Shown: positions 8,796 through 18,270, numbered from the stretch's first letter. The stretch: DNA of 64,000 nucleotides from Streptomyces sp. DG1A-41 (GCF_037055355.1 NZ_CP146350.1:6657001-6721000), one strand, 5' to 3'. The notes: generated from the letters alone by a model not told the origin. A program made the numbers and translations.

Positions 8796-9727
8796 GCGCC
8801 GTCATCGACAAGCCGGTGAAGGAACCTGGCTGGTGGGAGGCGCCGCCCCGGCCGGCCTGGGAGGAGGCGCCCTCCAGGGCCGGTCTCGCCGGCAAGGGTC
8901 TCGCCCTGTCGCTGGCCTGCCTGGCGATTCTCTTCCCGCTGTGGATCGTGGTCGTCACCAGCCTGTCCTCACGCAAGACCATCGACGAGGCCGGCGGCCT
9001 GGTGATGGTGCCCAAGGACATCACCTTCATCGCCTACAAGGAACTGCTCAGCGGCGGCCAGGTCACCCGCGCGGCGATCATCAGCGTCCTCGTCACCCTG
9101 GTCGGCACGCTGTTCTCGATGACGGTGTCCGTCCTGTGTGCCTACGGCCTGTCCCGCAGCGGCTCCCTCGGCCACCGCTGGATCCTGATGATGCTGCTGG
9201 CGACCATGTTCTTCAGCGCCGGTCTCATCCCGACCTACCTTCTGGTGCAGTCCCTCGGCCTGACCGACAGCTATCTGGCGCTGATCCTGCCGAGTGCCCT
9301 AAGCGTCTTCAACATCCTCGTGCTGCGCGGCTTCTTCATGGGGATCTCGCAGGAGCTCATCGACAGTGCGCGGATCGACGGGGCCGGGGACTTCCGGATC
9401 CTGTGGCAGATCGTCATGCCGTTGTCGCGTGCGGTGCTCGCCGTCATCACGCTGTTCTACGCCGTCGGGTACTGGAGCGCCTGGTTCAACGCCTCCCTGT
9501 ACCTGAACGACCAGGACATGATGCCGTTGCAGAACGTCATGATCCAGCTGGTGCAGAAGCAGGAAGCACCGGTGGGGTTGGGCCAGGCCATCAAGACCGG
9601 GCAGCTGTCGGGCCTGGCCGTGCAGATGGCCGTCATGGTGATGGCCCTCCTGCCGGTCGCCGTCCTGTCGCCCTTCGTCCAGAAGCACTTCAAGAAGGGC
9701 ATGCTCACGGGGGCCGTCAAGGGGTGA
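8792..9727 (+). CDS. Sugar ABC transporter permease, YtcP type
   Basis: A 311-residue inner-membrane permease with the EAA-like loop SARIDGAGDFRILWQI near residues 190-205. The GTG start overlaps the previous stop (GTGA), indicating translational coupling; a G-rich ribosome site precedes it. The open frame extends further upstream, but that part is shadow coding of the previous gene. With the preceding permease it should form the heterodimeric channel of the oligosaccharide importer. Because no ATPase gene is present, it must borrow one; in streptomycetes the shared ATPase MsiK energises several CUT1 sugar importers, so MsiK is the likely partner (established for other systems, inferred here). 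Confidence 0.9.
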   Translation: MSAVIDKPVKEPGWWEAPPRPAWEEAPSRAGLAGKGLALSLACLAILFPLWIVVVTSLSSRKTIDEAGGLVMVPKDITFIAYKELLSGGQVTRAAIISVLVTLVGTLFSMTVSVLCAYGLSRSGSLGHRWILMMLLATMFFSAGLIPTYLLVQSLGLTDSYLALILPSALSVFNILVLRGFFMGISQELIDSARIDGAGDFRILWQIVMPLSRAVLAVITLFYAVGYWSAWFNASLYLNDQDMMPLQNVMIQLVQKQEAPVGLGQAIKTGQLSGLAVQMAVMVMALLPVAVLSPFVQKHFKKGMLTGAVKG

Positions 9728-9775
9728 TGCCCCTTGTGTGAGTTCTCGCCGTAGGGCTGTTCGTCGTGTGTTGGC

Positions 9776-9823
9776 TGCGGCTGCGTTGTGGTTGTTCGCG
9801 CAGTTCCCCGCGCCCCTAAGTGC
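9776..9823. repeat. Streptomyces-type dispersed intergenic repeat (partial)
   Basis: The stretch containing GCGCAGTTCCCCGCGCCCCT matches a repeat I recognise from many Streptomyces intergenic regions. It lies between the importer and the GH74 gene and may separate their expression. Related sequence is seen at 27784-27838 and 45602-45655. Confidence 0.5.
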
Positions 9824-9859
9824 CTTAACTTCTCCCCTTTGTAAGAACTGAGGTATGTC

Positions 9860-12070
9860 ATGCGCACGTTTCCCCTCAGCAGACGCGCAGTGCTCGCCGG
9901 GACCGCTGCCGCCGCTGCGGTCGCCACCCTTCCGGTCCTCCAGGGGCGTGCGCAGGCCGCCGTCCCCGCCGCAGGCGGCGCCTACCGCTGGCGCAACGCC
10001 GTCCAGGGCGGCACCGGATTCGTCACCGGCGTCCTCTTCCACCCCACCGTCCGCGGCCTCGCCTACGCCCGCACCGACATCGGCGGCGCCTACCGCTGGG
10101 ACGACCGGACCGACCGGTGGATCCCGCTGACCGACCACATCGGCTGGGACGACTGGAACCTGCTCGGCGTCGAGGCCATGGCCGTCGACCCGGCCCACCC
10201 GAACCGGCTGTACCTCGCCCTGGGCACGTACGCGCAGTCCTGGGCCGGCAACGGGGCCGTGCTGCGCTCCGAGGACCGCGGCGCGACCTGGAAGCGCACC
10301 GACCTCACCGTGAAGCTCGGGGCCAACGAGGACGGGCGCGGCTGCGGCGAGCGGCTGCTCGTCGACCCGCGCGACAGCGACACCCTCTGGCTGGGCACCC
10401 GGCACGACGGGCTGCTCAAGTCGACCGACCGGGGCGCCACCTGGAAGGCCGTGAGCTTCCCGGCCACCCCCAGCGCCACCGGCCAGGGCATCACCCTCCT
10501 CGTCGCCGCGGGCCGCAGCGTCTACGCCGGCTGGGGCGACTCCGACGGCACCTCCGCGAACCTCTACAGAACCGCCGACGGCACGACCTGGAAGGCCGTC
10601 CCCGGGCAGCCCGCCGGTACCGCAGCCAAGGTCCCGGTCCGGGCCGCGTACGACCGGCACACGTGCGAGCTGTACGTGACGTACGCCAACGCTCCCGGCC
10701 CGAACGGGCAGTCCGACGGCAGCGTGCACAAGCTGCGTACGACGACCGGGAAGTGGACCGAGGTCACCCCGGTGAAGCCGGGCGGAACCACGGCCGACGG
10801 CTCCACCGACTCCTTCGGCTATGGCGGTGTGGCCGTCGACGCCCGCCGCCCCGGCACGGTCGTCGTCTCCACCAACAACCGCTGGGCCGAGATCGACACC
10901 GTCTTCCGTTCCACCGACGGCGGCCGCACCTGGACGTCCCTGAAGGACAGGGCCGTCTTCGACGTCTCCGAGACGCCGTACCTCAAGTGGGGTGGCGACG
11001 ATCCCAAGTTCGGCTGGTGGATCCAGGCCGTCGGCCTCGACCCGTTCGACTCCGAGCACATCGTCTACGGCACCGGCGCGACCCTCTACGGCACCCGCGA
11101 CCTCAGGAACTGGGCCCCGCAGATCCGCGGCCTGGAGGAGGCGTCCATCCGGCAGCTGATCTCCCCTCCGGCCGGGGAGGCGCACCTGATCAGCGGGTCC
11201 GGGGACATCGGCGTCATGTACCACGAGCGGCTCACGGCGTCCCCCTCGCGCGGCATGGCGTCGAACCCGGTGTTCGGCACGTCGACGGGACTCGCGCTGG
11301 CCGCTGCCAAGCCGTCGTACGTCGTGCGGGCCGGCTGGGGCGACCACGGCAACGGCGCCTGGTCGAACGACGGCGGCAAGACCTGGGAGCCCTTCAAGGC
11401 GCAGCCCGCCATCGCCAAGGACGCGCCCGGGCCGATCGCCACGAACGCCGACGGCAGCGTGCTGCTGTGGTCCTTCGCGCACTGGGACGGCACCACGTAC
11501 CCGGCCCACCGCTCGGCGGACAACGGCGCCACCTGGACCGAGGTCACCTCCTACCCGAAGGGCGCCGCCCCGGTCGCGGACCCGGTCGATCCGAAGCGCT
11601 TCTACGCCTTCGACACAGCCACCGGCACGCTCCACGCCAGCACCGACGGCGGCATGACCTTCACCGCCCGGGCCACCGGCCTGAACTCGGGAGACACCGA
11701 GTTCCGGCTCGTCGCGGCCCCGGGCCGCTCCGGCGACCTGTGGCTGAGCCTGAAGTGGAACGGGCTGTACCGCTCCACCGACGGCGGTGCGACCTTCACC
11801 AAGGTCGGCAGCTGCTGGGCGTCGTACACGCTCGGCTTCGGCAAGGCCGCCGAGGGCGCCTCCTACCCGGCGGTCTACATGGTCGGCTCCACCGAGACCA
11901 TCACCGCCGTCTACCGCTCCGACGACGAGGCGAAGACCTGGACGCGGATCAACGACGACCAGCACCAGTGGGGCTGGATCGGCGCGGCCATCACCGGCGA
12001 CCCGCGCGTCTACGGCCGGGTCTACATCGCCACCAACGGGCGGGGAGTGCAGTACGGGGAGCCCGCCTGA
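9860..12070 (+). CDS. GH74 xyloglucanase (secreted, Tat-type signal)
   Basis: A 736-residue GH74 enzyme, which cleaves the beta-1,4-glucan backbone of xyloglucan. The signal peptide has a twin-arginine motif (SRRAVL), a hydrophobic stretch and a probable cleavage after AQA. Repeated blades of the seven-bladed propellers show BNR/Asp-box motifs such as STDRGATWK and STDGGRTWT. Both family catalytic Asp regions are present: RTDIGGAYRWD early in the N-terminal propeller and SGSGDIGVMYH in the second. There is no cellulose-binding module; the protein ends with the catalytic fold. ATG 9860 has GAGG upstream. It shares a base with the following GH42 start, so it is translationally coupled to the debranching enzymes, a strong hint that all work on one polymer. 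Confidence 0.92.
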   Translation: MRTFPLSRRAVLAGTAAAAAVATLPVLQGRAQAAVPAAGGAYRWRNAVQGGTGFVTGVLFHPTVRGLAYARTDIGGAYRWDDRTDRWIPLTDHIGWDDWNLLGVEAMAVDPAHPNRLYLALGTYAQSWAGNGAVLRSEDRGATWKRTDLTVKLGANEDGRGCGERLLVDPRDSDTLWLGTRHDGLLKSTDRGATWKAVSFPATPSATGQGITLLVAAGRSVYAGWGDSDGTSANLYRTADGTTWKAVPGQPAGTAAKVPVRAAYDRHTCELYVTYANAPGPNGQSDGSVHKLRTTTGKWTEVTPVKPGGTTADGSTDSFGYGGVAVDARRPGTVVVSTNNRWAEIDTVFRSTDGGRTWTSLKDRAVFDVSETPYLKWGGDDPKFGWWIQAVGLDPFDSEHIVYGTGATLYGTRDLRNWAPQIRGLEEASIRQLISPPAGEAHLISGSGDIGVMYHERLTASPSRGMASNPVFGTSTGLALAAAKPSYVVRAGWGDHGNGAWSNDGGKTWEPFKAQPAIAKDAPGPIATNADGSVLLWSFAHWDGTTYPAHRSADNGATWTEVTSYPKGAAPVADPVDPKRFYAFDTATGTLHASTDGGMTFTARATGLNSGDTEFRLVAAPGRSGDLWLSLKWNGLYRSTDGGATFTKVGSCWASYTLGFGKAAEGASYPAVYMVGSTETITAVYRSDDEAKTWTRINDDQHQWGWIGAAITGDPRVYGRVYIATNGRGVQYGEPA

Positions 12071-14049
12071 TGACCGGGAGGAAACAGCCCGGTCTGAGCG
12101 ATGCCACCCGGGGGCGTCTCCTCTTCGGCGGGGACTACAACCCGGAGCAGTGGCCGGAGGAGACCTGGCACGAGGACGTCCGGCTGATGAAGGACGCCGG
12201 CGTCAACTCCGTCACCCTCGGGGTGTTCTCGTGGTCGAAGCTGGAACCGGGGCCCGGTGCGCGGGAGTTCGGCTGGCTGGACACCCTGATGGACCTGATG
12301 CACGAGAACGGCATCGGTGTCGTCCTCGCCACCCCCACCTCCTCGCCCCCGCCCTGGATGGGCCGGCTGCACCCCGACACCCTGCCCGTCACCGAGGACG
12401 GCCGCACCGAGTGGTGGGGCGGCCGCCAGCACTTCTCGCACTCCAGCGCCACCTACCGGCGTTACGCCGCCGCCATCACCGAGGACCTGGCCGCCCGCTA
12501 CGGCGGCCACCCGGCCCTGACGATGTGGCACATCAACAACGAGTACTGCACCTTCGACTACGGCGACGAGGCCGCGGCCGCCTTCCGCCGCTGGCTGCGC
12601 GAGAAGTACGGCACCCTCGACGTCCTCAACGAGGCCTGGGGCACCGCCTTCTGGAGCCAGGGCTACGACTGCTGGGACGGCATCCTGCCGCCCCGCCTGC
12701 CGCACTACATGCGCAACCCCGCCCAGGTCCTGGACTTCAGGCGCTTCACCTCCGACATGCTCCTGGAGTGTTACACCGCCGAGCGGGACATCGTCCGGCG
12801 TCACACCCCGCACATCCCGGTCACCAGCAACTTCATGCCGCTGTGGTTCGGGCAGGACGCGTGGCGCTGGGCGGGGGAGGAGGACGTCGTCTCCGTCGAC
12901 CTCTACCCGGACCCGCGCGATCCGCTCGGCGCCCAGAACGGCGCACTCGTCCAGGACATGACCCGCTCCCAGGCGCGCGGCCCGTGGATGCTCATGGAGC
13001 AGGCGGCCGGGCCGGTCAACTGGCGGGGTGTGAACCACCCGAAGCCGCGTGGCCTCAACCGGCTGTGGTCCCTCCAGGCCGTCGCCCGGGGTGCCGACGC
13101 CGTCTGCTACTTCCAGTGGCGGCAGTCCCGGCAGGGCGCGGAGAAGTTCCACTCCGGCATGGTCAGCCACGCGGGGGAGGAGGGCCGTACGTACCAGGAG
13201 GTCAAGCAGCTCGGCGCGGACCTGGCGAAGATCGCCCCCCAGGTGGCCGGCCGGCACATCACCGCGAACATCGCGGTCCTGCACGACTGGAACGCCTGGT
13301 GGGCAGGCGCCCAGGACGGCCGCCTGTCCAGCCAGGTGGACTACCCGGACGTCCTGCGCGCCTGGCACCGGGCCCTCTGGCAGGCCCACCTCGCAACCGA
13401 CCTCGCCCACCCCGAGCACGATCTGACGCCGTACTCGGTGGCCGTCGTGCCCCAGCTGTACGCGCTCACCGACGCGGCGATCGACAACCTCCTCGCCTAC
13501 GTCCGCGGCGGCGGCACCCTCGTCTGCGGCTTCCTGACCGGCGTCGCCGACGAGGATGACCGCGTGCGCCCCGGCGGCATGGACGCCCGGCTGAGGGAGC
13601 TGTTCGGCATCCGCACGCTGCACGAGTGGTGGCCGCTGGACGCGGGGGAGACCGTCGCCTGCGAGGGCTTCCGGGGCACGCTGTGGTCCGAGGAGATCGA
13701 GCCCGCCGACCCCGACGACACGACTTGCTACAAGGGCGGCGAACTGGACGGCATGCCCGCCGTCCTGCGCAAGGGCCGGGCCTGGTACCTCTCCACGCTC
13801 CCCGAGCCCGGGGCCCTGCGCGAGCTGCTGGCCCGGATCGCCGTCGACGCGGGCGTCCGGCCGGTGCTCGACGGCCTCCCCGAGCAGGTCGAGGCCGTCC
13901 TGCGGGGCGAGGTGCTGTTCGTGCTCAACCACGGCCGCGAGCCGGTGACCGTCGAGGTCCCCGGCACCCACCACGACCTGCTGACGGGGACGGCCGTCAC
14001 CGACCGGGTCACCCTCGGCCGCTACGGGGCGGCGGTGCTGCGGCCATGA
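12070..14049 (+). CDS. GH42 beta-galactosidase
   Basis: A 659-residue GH42 enzyme with no signal peptide, so probably cytoplasmic. The N-terminal TIM barrel opens with FGGDYNPEQWPEE; the acid/base Glu is in WHINNEYC and the nucleophile Glu in LMEQAAGPVNW. The trimerisation and small C-terminal beta domains follow. Length is normal for the family (about 650-690). The ATG overlaps the GH74 stop by one base and its own stop overlaps the next start, so three genes are coupled. In this setting it would remove beta-1,2-galactose from the xylosyl side chains of imported xyloglucan oligosaccharides. GH42 enzymes also act on galactooligosaccharides, so the exact substrate is inferred from the neighbours. 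Confidence 0.92.
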   Translation: MTGRKQPGLSDATRGRLLFGGDYNPEQWPEETWHEDVRLMKDAGVNSVTLGVFSWSKLEPGPGAREFGWLDTLMDLMHENGIGVVLATPTSSPPPWMGRLHPDTLPVTEDGRTEWWGGRQHFSHSSATYRRYAAAITEDLAARYGGHPALTMWHINNEYCTFDYGDEAAAAFRRWLREKYGTLDVLNEAWGTAFWSQGYDCWDGILPPRLPHYMRNPAQVLDFRRFTSDMLLECYTAERDIVRRHTPHIPVTSNFMPLWFGQDAWRWAGEEDVVSVDLYPDPRDPLGAQNGALVQDMTRSQARGPWMLMEQAAGPVNWRGVNHPKPRGLNRLWSLQAVARGADAVCYFQWRQSRQGAEKFHSGMVSHAGEEGRTYQEVKQLGADLAKIAPQVAGRHITANIAVLHDWNAWWAGAQDGRLSSQVDYPDVLRAWHRALWQAHLATDLAHPEHDLTPYSVAVVPQLYALTDAAIDNLLAYVRGGGTLVCGFLTGVADEDDRVRPGGMDARLRELFGIRTLHEWWPLDAGETVACEGFRGTLWSEEIEPADPDDTTCYKGGELDGMPAVLRKGRAWYLSTLPEPGALRELLARIAVDAGVRPVLDGLPEQVEAVLRGEVLFVLNHGREPVTVEVPGTHHDLLTGTAVTDRVTLGRYGAAVLRP

Positions 14050-16238
14050 CCGACTCCGCACCCGTCCACGGCACGTGGGAGCCGCACCCGGCCGCTCGCT
14101 GGGAGGACGGTTTCCTGAGCGGCAACGGCCGCCATGGCACCCTTGTGTTCGGCGACCCGAACTACGAGCGGGTCGTCGTCACCCACCACACCCTGGTACG
14201 GCCGGGCGGCAGGGACCCCCGGCCGCCGCAGCTCGCCGCCGGCCTCCCCGCCCTCCAGGACCGCCTCCTGGCGGGCGACACGACAGCGGCCGAGAGCTTC
14301 ACGGACGGACGGCCGCACCAGTGGGTGCAGCCCTTCCACCCCGCCTTCCAGGTCCGGTTGCGCCGACCGCCGGGCGACTGCCCCGACCACCGGCGCGACG
14401 TCGACTTCACCACCGGTGTCGTACGGGCGGCCTGCACCGGCTGGACCAGCCGCGTCTTCGTCTCCCGCGCCGACGACGTGATCGTCCAGCAGGTCACCGG
14501 GCCCGGCCTCACCCTCGACGTCGACCTGGACCACCGGCTGCCCGGCGCCCCCGCCGGACTGGGCGTCGGCCACGGAGCCGTCCTGACCCCCGAGGGTGCC
14601 CTGCTGAGCCTGCGGGCCCGCTACCCGGACAGCGACCTGGCCGTCACCGGCGTCACCCTGCTCGCCGTCACCGGCGGCACGTGGACCCTCACGCCCCCCG
14701 GCGTGCACGTCGAGGGAGCCCGCTCCGTCCTGCTCCTCACCCGGGTGCACCGGCACACCGGCGAACTGGACGTGGTCGAGGAGGGCCGTGCCCTGCGCGA
14801 CCTGCTCACCGGGTACGACGTGCTCCTCGACCGCCATGCCGCCCTGCACCGAACCGCCTACGAGCGCGTCACCCTCGACCTGGCCGCCGACCCCGCCGAA
14901 CGCGCCCTGCCGGGCTCCGAGTTGCTGAAGCGTCCCCGCAGCGCCGCCCTGCTGGAGCGCCTGTTCGCGGCCGGCCGCTACCACCTGCTGTCCGCGAGCG
15001 GCCTTTTCCCGCCCCGCCTGACCGGACTGTGGACGGGCGACTGGAACACGGCCTGGTCGGGAGCGTTCACCAACGACGCCAACCTCAACCTCCAGACCGC
15101 GTCGGCCGCTGCCGCCGCCCTCCCCGAGGTCACCGAGGCCCACGCGAACCTGATCCACCGCCAGCTGCCCGACTGGCGCGACAACGCCCGCGCCGTCTTC
15201 GGCACCCGGGGCGCCGTCGCACCCGGCCACACCGACGGCGAGTCCGGCCACTCGTACCACTTCAACCGCGAGTACCCGCTGCACCTGTGGACCGCCGGCG
15301 CCGACTGGCTGCTCAAACCGCTCGTCGACCACGACGAGACCCACGGCACCCGCGACCCGCACACCGCCGCCGCGCTCGCCGAAGTCGCCCTGTTCTACGA
15401 GGACTTCCTCACCCGCACGGACGAGGACGGCCGGCTCGTCGTCGTCCCCTCCTACTCGCCCGAGAACCGGCCCGCCAACGCGAGCTGGGGCACGATCAAC
15501 GCGGCCATGGACCTCTCCGCGGCCCGCCACGCCCTGCGGACGGCCGCCGCCTACCACCCGGGCCGCGACGCCGACCGCTGGCGTACCCTCGCCGACCGGC
15601 TCCCACCGCACCGGATCAACGACGACGGAGCCCTGGCGGAATGGGCCTGGCCGGGCCTGGAGGACTCCTACGACCACCGCCACCTCAGCCACCTCTACGG
15701 CGTCTGGCCGCTCGACGAGATCACCCCCTACGACACCCCCGAGCTCGCGGCCGCCGCCCATCGCGCCCTCGAACTGCGCGGCGCCGAGAACGACTCCGCG
15801 CACGGCCACCTGCACCACGCGCTCATCGCGGCCCGGCTCAGGGACGGCGAGCGCGTCGCCCACGCTCTCGGCCAGGTCCTGGACGGCGACTTCTTCCACG
15901 CCTCCCTGATGAGCGCCCACTACCCCAAGCGCGACGTCTACAACGCCGACGCCGCGCACACCCTGCCCGCCGTGCTGATCGAGATGCTCGTGCAGTCGAC
16001 CCCCCACCGGCTGGTCCTGCTGCCCGCGCTCCCGGCGGCGTACCCCAGCGGCGCACTGCGCGGTGTGCGTACGCGGTTCGGGGCCGAGATCGACCTCGCC
16101 TGGTCCCCGGACGGCGGGGCCACCGCCGTCCTCCGGCCGAGCCGTACCGTCCGCGTCGAACTCAGGACTTCCTCCGGTGCCGAGCCCCTCGACCTCGTCG
16201 CCGGAGAAGACCGCGTCCTCACCGTGAGGGCGCGGTAA
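14046..16238 (+). CDS. GH95-type alpha-L-fucosidase (divergent)
   Basis: A 730-residue protein of the GH95 fold: N-terminal beta-sandwich beginning RWEDGFLSGNGRHG, then an (alpha/alpha)6 barrel. Family landmarks are LTGLWTGDWN, the Asn-rich NDANLNLQ, PSYSPENRP carrying the conserved Glu, and HRHLSHLYG. Beyond these the C-terminal catalytic region differs: where classical members have a DGNFG-like segment, this one reads NADAAHTLPAV. No signal peptide is present, so it probably acts in the cytoplasm. ATG 14046 overlaps the GH42 stop (ATGA). GH95 enzymes remove alpha-1,2-fucose, which in fucosylated xyloglucan caps the galactose that GH42 would remove next. alpha-L-Galactosidase activity is a possible alternative because of the divergence. 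Confidence 0.8.
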   Translation: MTDSAPVHGTWEPHPAARWEDGFLSGNGRHGTLVFGDPNYERVVVTHHTLVRPGGRDPRPPQLAAGLPALQDRLLAGDTTAAESFTDGRPHQWVQPFHPAFQVRLRRPPGDCPDHRRDVDFTTGVVRAACTGWTSRVFVSRADDVIVQQVTGPGLTLDVDLDHRLPGAPAGLGVGHGAVLTPEGALLSLRARYPDSDLAVTGVTLLAVTGGTWTLTPPGVHVEGARSVLLLTRVHRHTGELDVVEEGRALRDLLTGYDVLLDRHAALHRTAYERVTLDLAADPAERALPGSELLKRPRSAALLERLFAAGRYHLLSASGLFPPRLTGLWTGDWNTAWSGAFTNDANLNLQTASAAAAALPEVTEAHANLIHRQLPDWRDNARAVFGTRGAVAPGHTDGESGHSYHFNREYPLHLWTAGADWLLKPLVDHDETHGTRDPHTAAALAEVALFYEDFLTRTDEDGRLVVVPSYSPENRPANASWGTINAAMDLSAARHALRTAAAYHPGRDADRWRTLADRLPPHRINDDGALAEWAWPGLEDSYDHRHLSHLYGVWPLDEITPYDTPELAAAAHRALELRGAENDSAHGHLHHALIAARLRDGERVAHALGQVLDGDFFHASLMSAHYPKRDVYNADAAHTLPAVLIEMLVQSTPHRLVLLPALPAAYPSGALRGVRTRFGAEIDLAWSPDGGATAVLRPSRTVRVELRTSSGAEPLDLVAGEDRVLTVRAR

Positions 16239-16274
16239 TCCCCCCGCATTTCCCCCACCCATGGAAGGGACACC

Positions 16275-16988
16275 ATGGCAACACGCACACTGAGCCGGAT
16301 CACCAAGGCACTGCTGGCCCCGGCCCTCGCGCTCGGCGCCACCGTCGGCCTCGCCTCCGCCCCCGCCTCCGCCGCCGTCTGGAACTCCTGCGACCAGTGG
16401 GGCAACACGAGCCTGAACGGCTACACGCTCTACAACAACATCTGGGGCTCCGGCGCCGGCAGCCAGTGCATCTGGGCCAACTCCGGGACCAACTGGGGTG
16501 TCTGGGCCAACCACCCCAACACCGGCGGCATCAAGTCCTACCCCAACTCCAAGAAGGTGATCAACAAGTCGATCACCTCCCTCTCCTCGCTCACCAGCAA
16601 CTACAACGTCAGCGTCCCGTCGTCCGGCGCGTACAACACGTCGTACGACATCTGGGACACCGACTACGACTACGAGATCATGCTCTGGATGAACTACAAC
16701 GGCGCCGTCGGCCCGATCGGCACCTCCCAGGGCAGCGTCACCCTCGGCGGCCACACGTGGAACGTCTACAAGGGCAGCAACGGCAACAACGAGGTCTTCT
16801 CGTTCCTGCGGACGTCCGACTCCAACTCCGGCAGCGTCAACATGCTGCCCATCCTGAAGTGGATCAAGGACACCAAGAAGTGGATGGGCAACGAGACCAT
16901 CGGTGACGTGCAGTTCGGCTACGAGGTCACCTCGTCGTCCGGCGGCCTGAACTTCACCACCAACAACCTGACGGTCAGCAGCAGCTGA
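16275..16988 (+). CDS. GH12 endo-beta-1,4-glucanase / xyloglucanase (secreted)
   Basis: A 237-residue secreted enzyme with a Sec-type signal ending ASAPASA-A, giving a mature domain of about 205 residues, the usual size of a single GH12 jelly-roll. The two catalytic Glu are visible in YEIMLWMNY (nucleophile) and QFGYEVTSS (acid/base). No linker or binding module follows. GAAGGGA stands before the ATG. GH12 enzymes cleave beta-1,4-glucans, many acting on xyloglucan; beside GH74 this looks like a second endo-acting depolymerase. It lies 36 bp after GH95 on the same strand and is probably the last gene of the run. Confidence 0.92.
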   Translation: MATRTLSRITKALLAPALALGATVGLASAPASAAVWNSCDQWGNTSLNGYTLYNNIWGSGAGSQCIWANSGTNWGVWANHPNTGGIKSYPNSKKVINKSITSLSSLTSNYNVSVPSSGAYNTSYDIWDTDYDYEIMLWMNYNGAVGPIGTSQGSVTLGGHTWNVYKGSNGNNEVFSFLRTSDSNSGSVNMLPILKWIKDTKKWMGNETIGDVQFGYEVTSSSGGLNFTTNNLTVSSS

Positions 16989-17022
16989 TCCTGGGATCTC
17001 AGGGCCGGGGCCGGCCGTGCCG

Positions 17023-18210
17023 TCAGGCGCGGTCGACCTCGGCCCGCAGCGCGTTGTAGTCCGCGAACGCCGACTCGACCTCGGCGCGGGTCAGGCCGTA
17101 GCGGGACAGGTCGTAGGTGTGCTTGCGGGTGCCCTGGGGGCGGGCGACGGCCGCGGGGAGACGGGCCGCGTCGGCTTCGGTCCAGGGGGCGCCGACGGCC
17201 GCGTAGAGCTTCGGGGCACCGGTGGCGGGGTCGGACCCGAGCCAGGAGTACGGGGCGTCCACCAGCTGCTCCGTCGGGATGGCGGCCCGGGCCGCGAGAC
17301 CGCGCGTCATGGCACGGCTCAGCAGGCCCAGCCAGGTGGTGCCGATGCCGGCCAGGTCGAGCGGGCGGGTGCTGACGGCCATGCCGTGCTCGATCAGCGA
17401 GCAGAACGACGCCACGACGGTGACCGGGTCGCGGTGGCACCACACGATCGTGGCGTCGGGGAAGACCGTGCGCAGCGCGTCCAGGTTCTCCAGGTGCATG
17501 GGGGACTTCAGCATCCAGCGCCGCCGCGGACGGCCGTACTGGAGCACCTGGTAGACCTGCTTGAGGTACCGGTAGTCGGCGACGAAGTCCCGCTCGCGGT
17601 GCCAGGCCAGGTACTCGGGGATACGGGCCTGGGAGAACGGCATCAGGGCGTGCGGGAGCGCGAACGTGCACTCCTCGGGGCCCTCGGCGGCCATCGCGTG
17701 GATGTCGCGGAAGCGCGGCGCGAAGAGGTTCGTGCCCTGCACCAGCCGGCGCCCGGCCGTGATCGCCTTGCGCCGCTGCCGGGGCGGCAACTCCAGGTCG
17801 GGCCCGAGCAGTTCCCACAGCAGGGGACACCGGTGCTCGTCCGAGATCGACAGCACGGAGTGCGTCACCGTGGTGGCGGTGCGCGGCAGCCCCACGACGA
17901 ACACCGGCCGCTCGATCGGCTCCCGCTCGATCTCCGGACGCTCGGCGATCAGCCGCCGCACCCGGGCCCGGTTGGCGAGATGCCGCCTGACGTGCGCCTG
18001 CGCGGACTGCCAGCCGACCGGGGTGAGGTTCTCGGCCTTCGCCCACCACCCCAGCAGCGACCGGAAGCCGTCGACGAACTCCCGGTCTCCGGGCGCCTCA
18101 CCGGCCTCCACCACGATGCGGTCGAAGATCCGGTCCGGGGTACGACGGGAGCCGAAGCCCGGCCGCAGCAACACATTGGCCAGCGTGAGGGCGAGCGGAG
18201 ACGTGGACAC
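17023..18210 (-). CDS. Sulfotransferase family protein
   Basis: A 395-residue sulfotransferase-like protein. The PAPS 5'-phosphosulfate loop is visible as VVGLPRTATTVTHS and the 3'-phosphate segment as WCHRDPVTVVASFCS. The frame is open further upstream, but GTG 18210 gives the family-typical N-terminus and has GAGAGG about 14 bases before it; the start is moderately sure. It is transcribed alone on the minus strand, bounded by the GH12 gene and by the terminator after GH31. Actinobacterial members sulfate lipids or small molecules; the substrate here is unknown. Nothing ties it to xyloglucan breakdown except position. Confidence 0.82.
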   Translation of the reverse strand: MSTSPLALTLANVLLRPGFGSRRTPDRIFDRIVVEAGEAPGDREFVDGFRSLLGWWAKAENLTPVGWQSAQAHVRRHLANRARVRRLIAERPEIEREPIERPVFVVGLPRTATTVTHSVLSISDEHRCPLLWELLGPDLELPPRQRRKAITAGRRLVQGTNLFAPRFRDIHAMAAEGPEECTFALPHALMPFSQARIPEYLAWHRERDFVADYRYLKQVYQVLQYGRPRRRWMLKSPMHLENLDALRTVFPDATIVWCHRDPVTVVASFCSLIEHGMAVSTRPLDLAGIGTTWLGLLSRAMTRGLAARAAIPTEQLVDAPYSWLGSDPATGAPKLYAAVGAPWTEADAARLPAAVARPQGTRKHTYDLSRYGLTRAEVESAFADYNALRAEVDRA

Positions 18211-18270
18211 GCAGGGAAACCTATCCTCTCGAACACGACTGCGGTGGACGGAAGTTGGCCGAGCAGGCGG

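Noticed and set aside
11593..11602. GAAGCGCTTC core inside the GH74 gene as an intragenic operator
   Set aside because: It lacks the outer bases of the 14-bp palindrome and lies deep in coding sequence; chance match is more likely.
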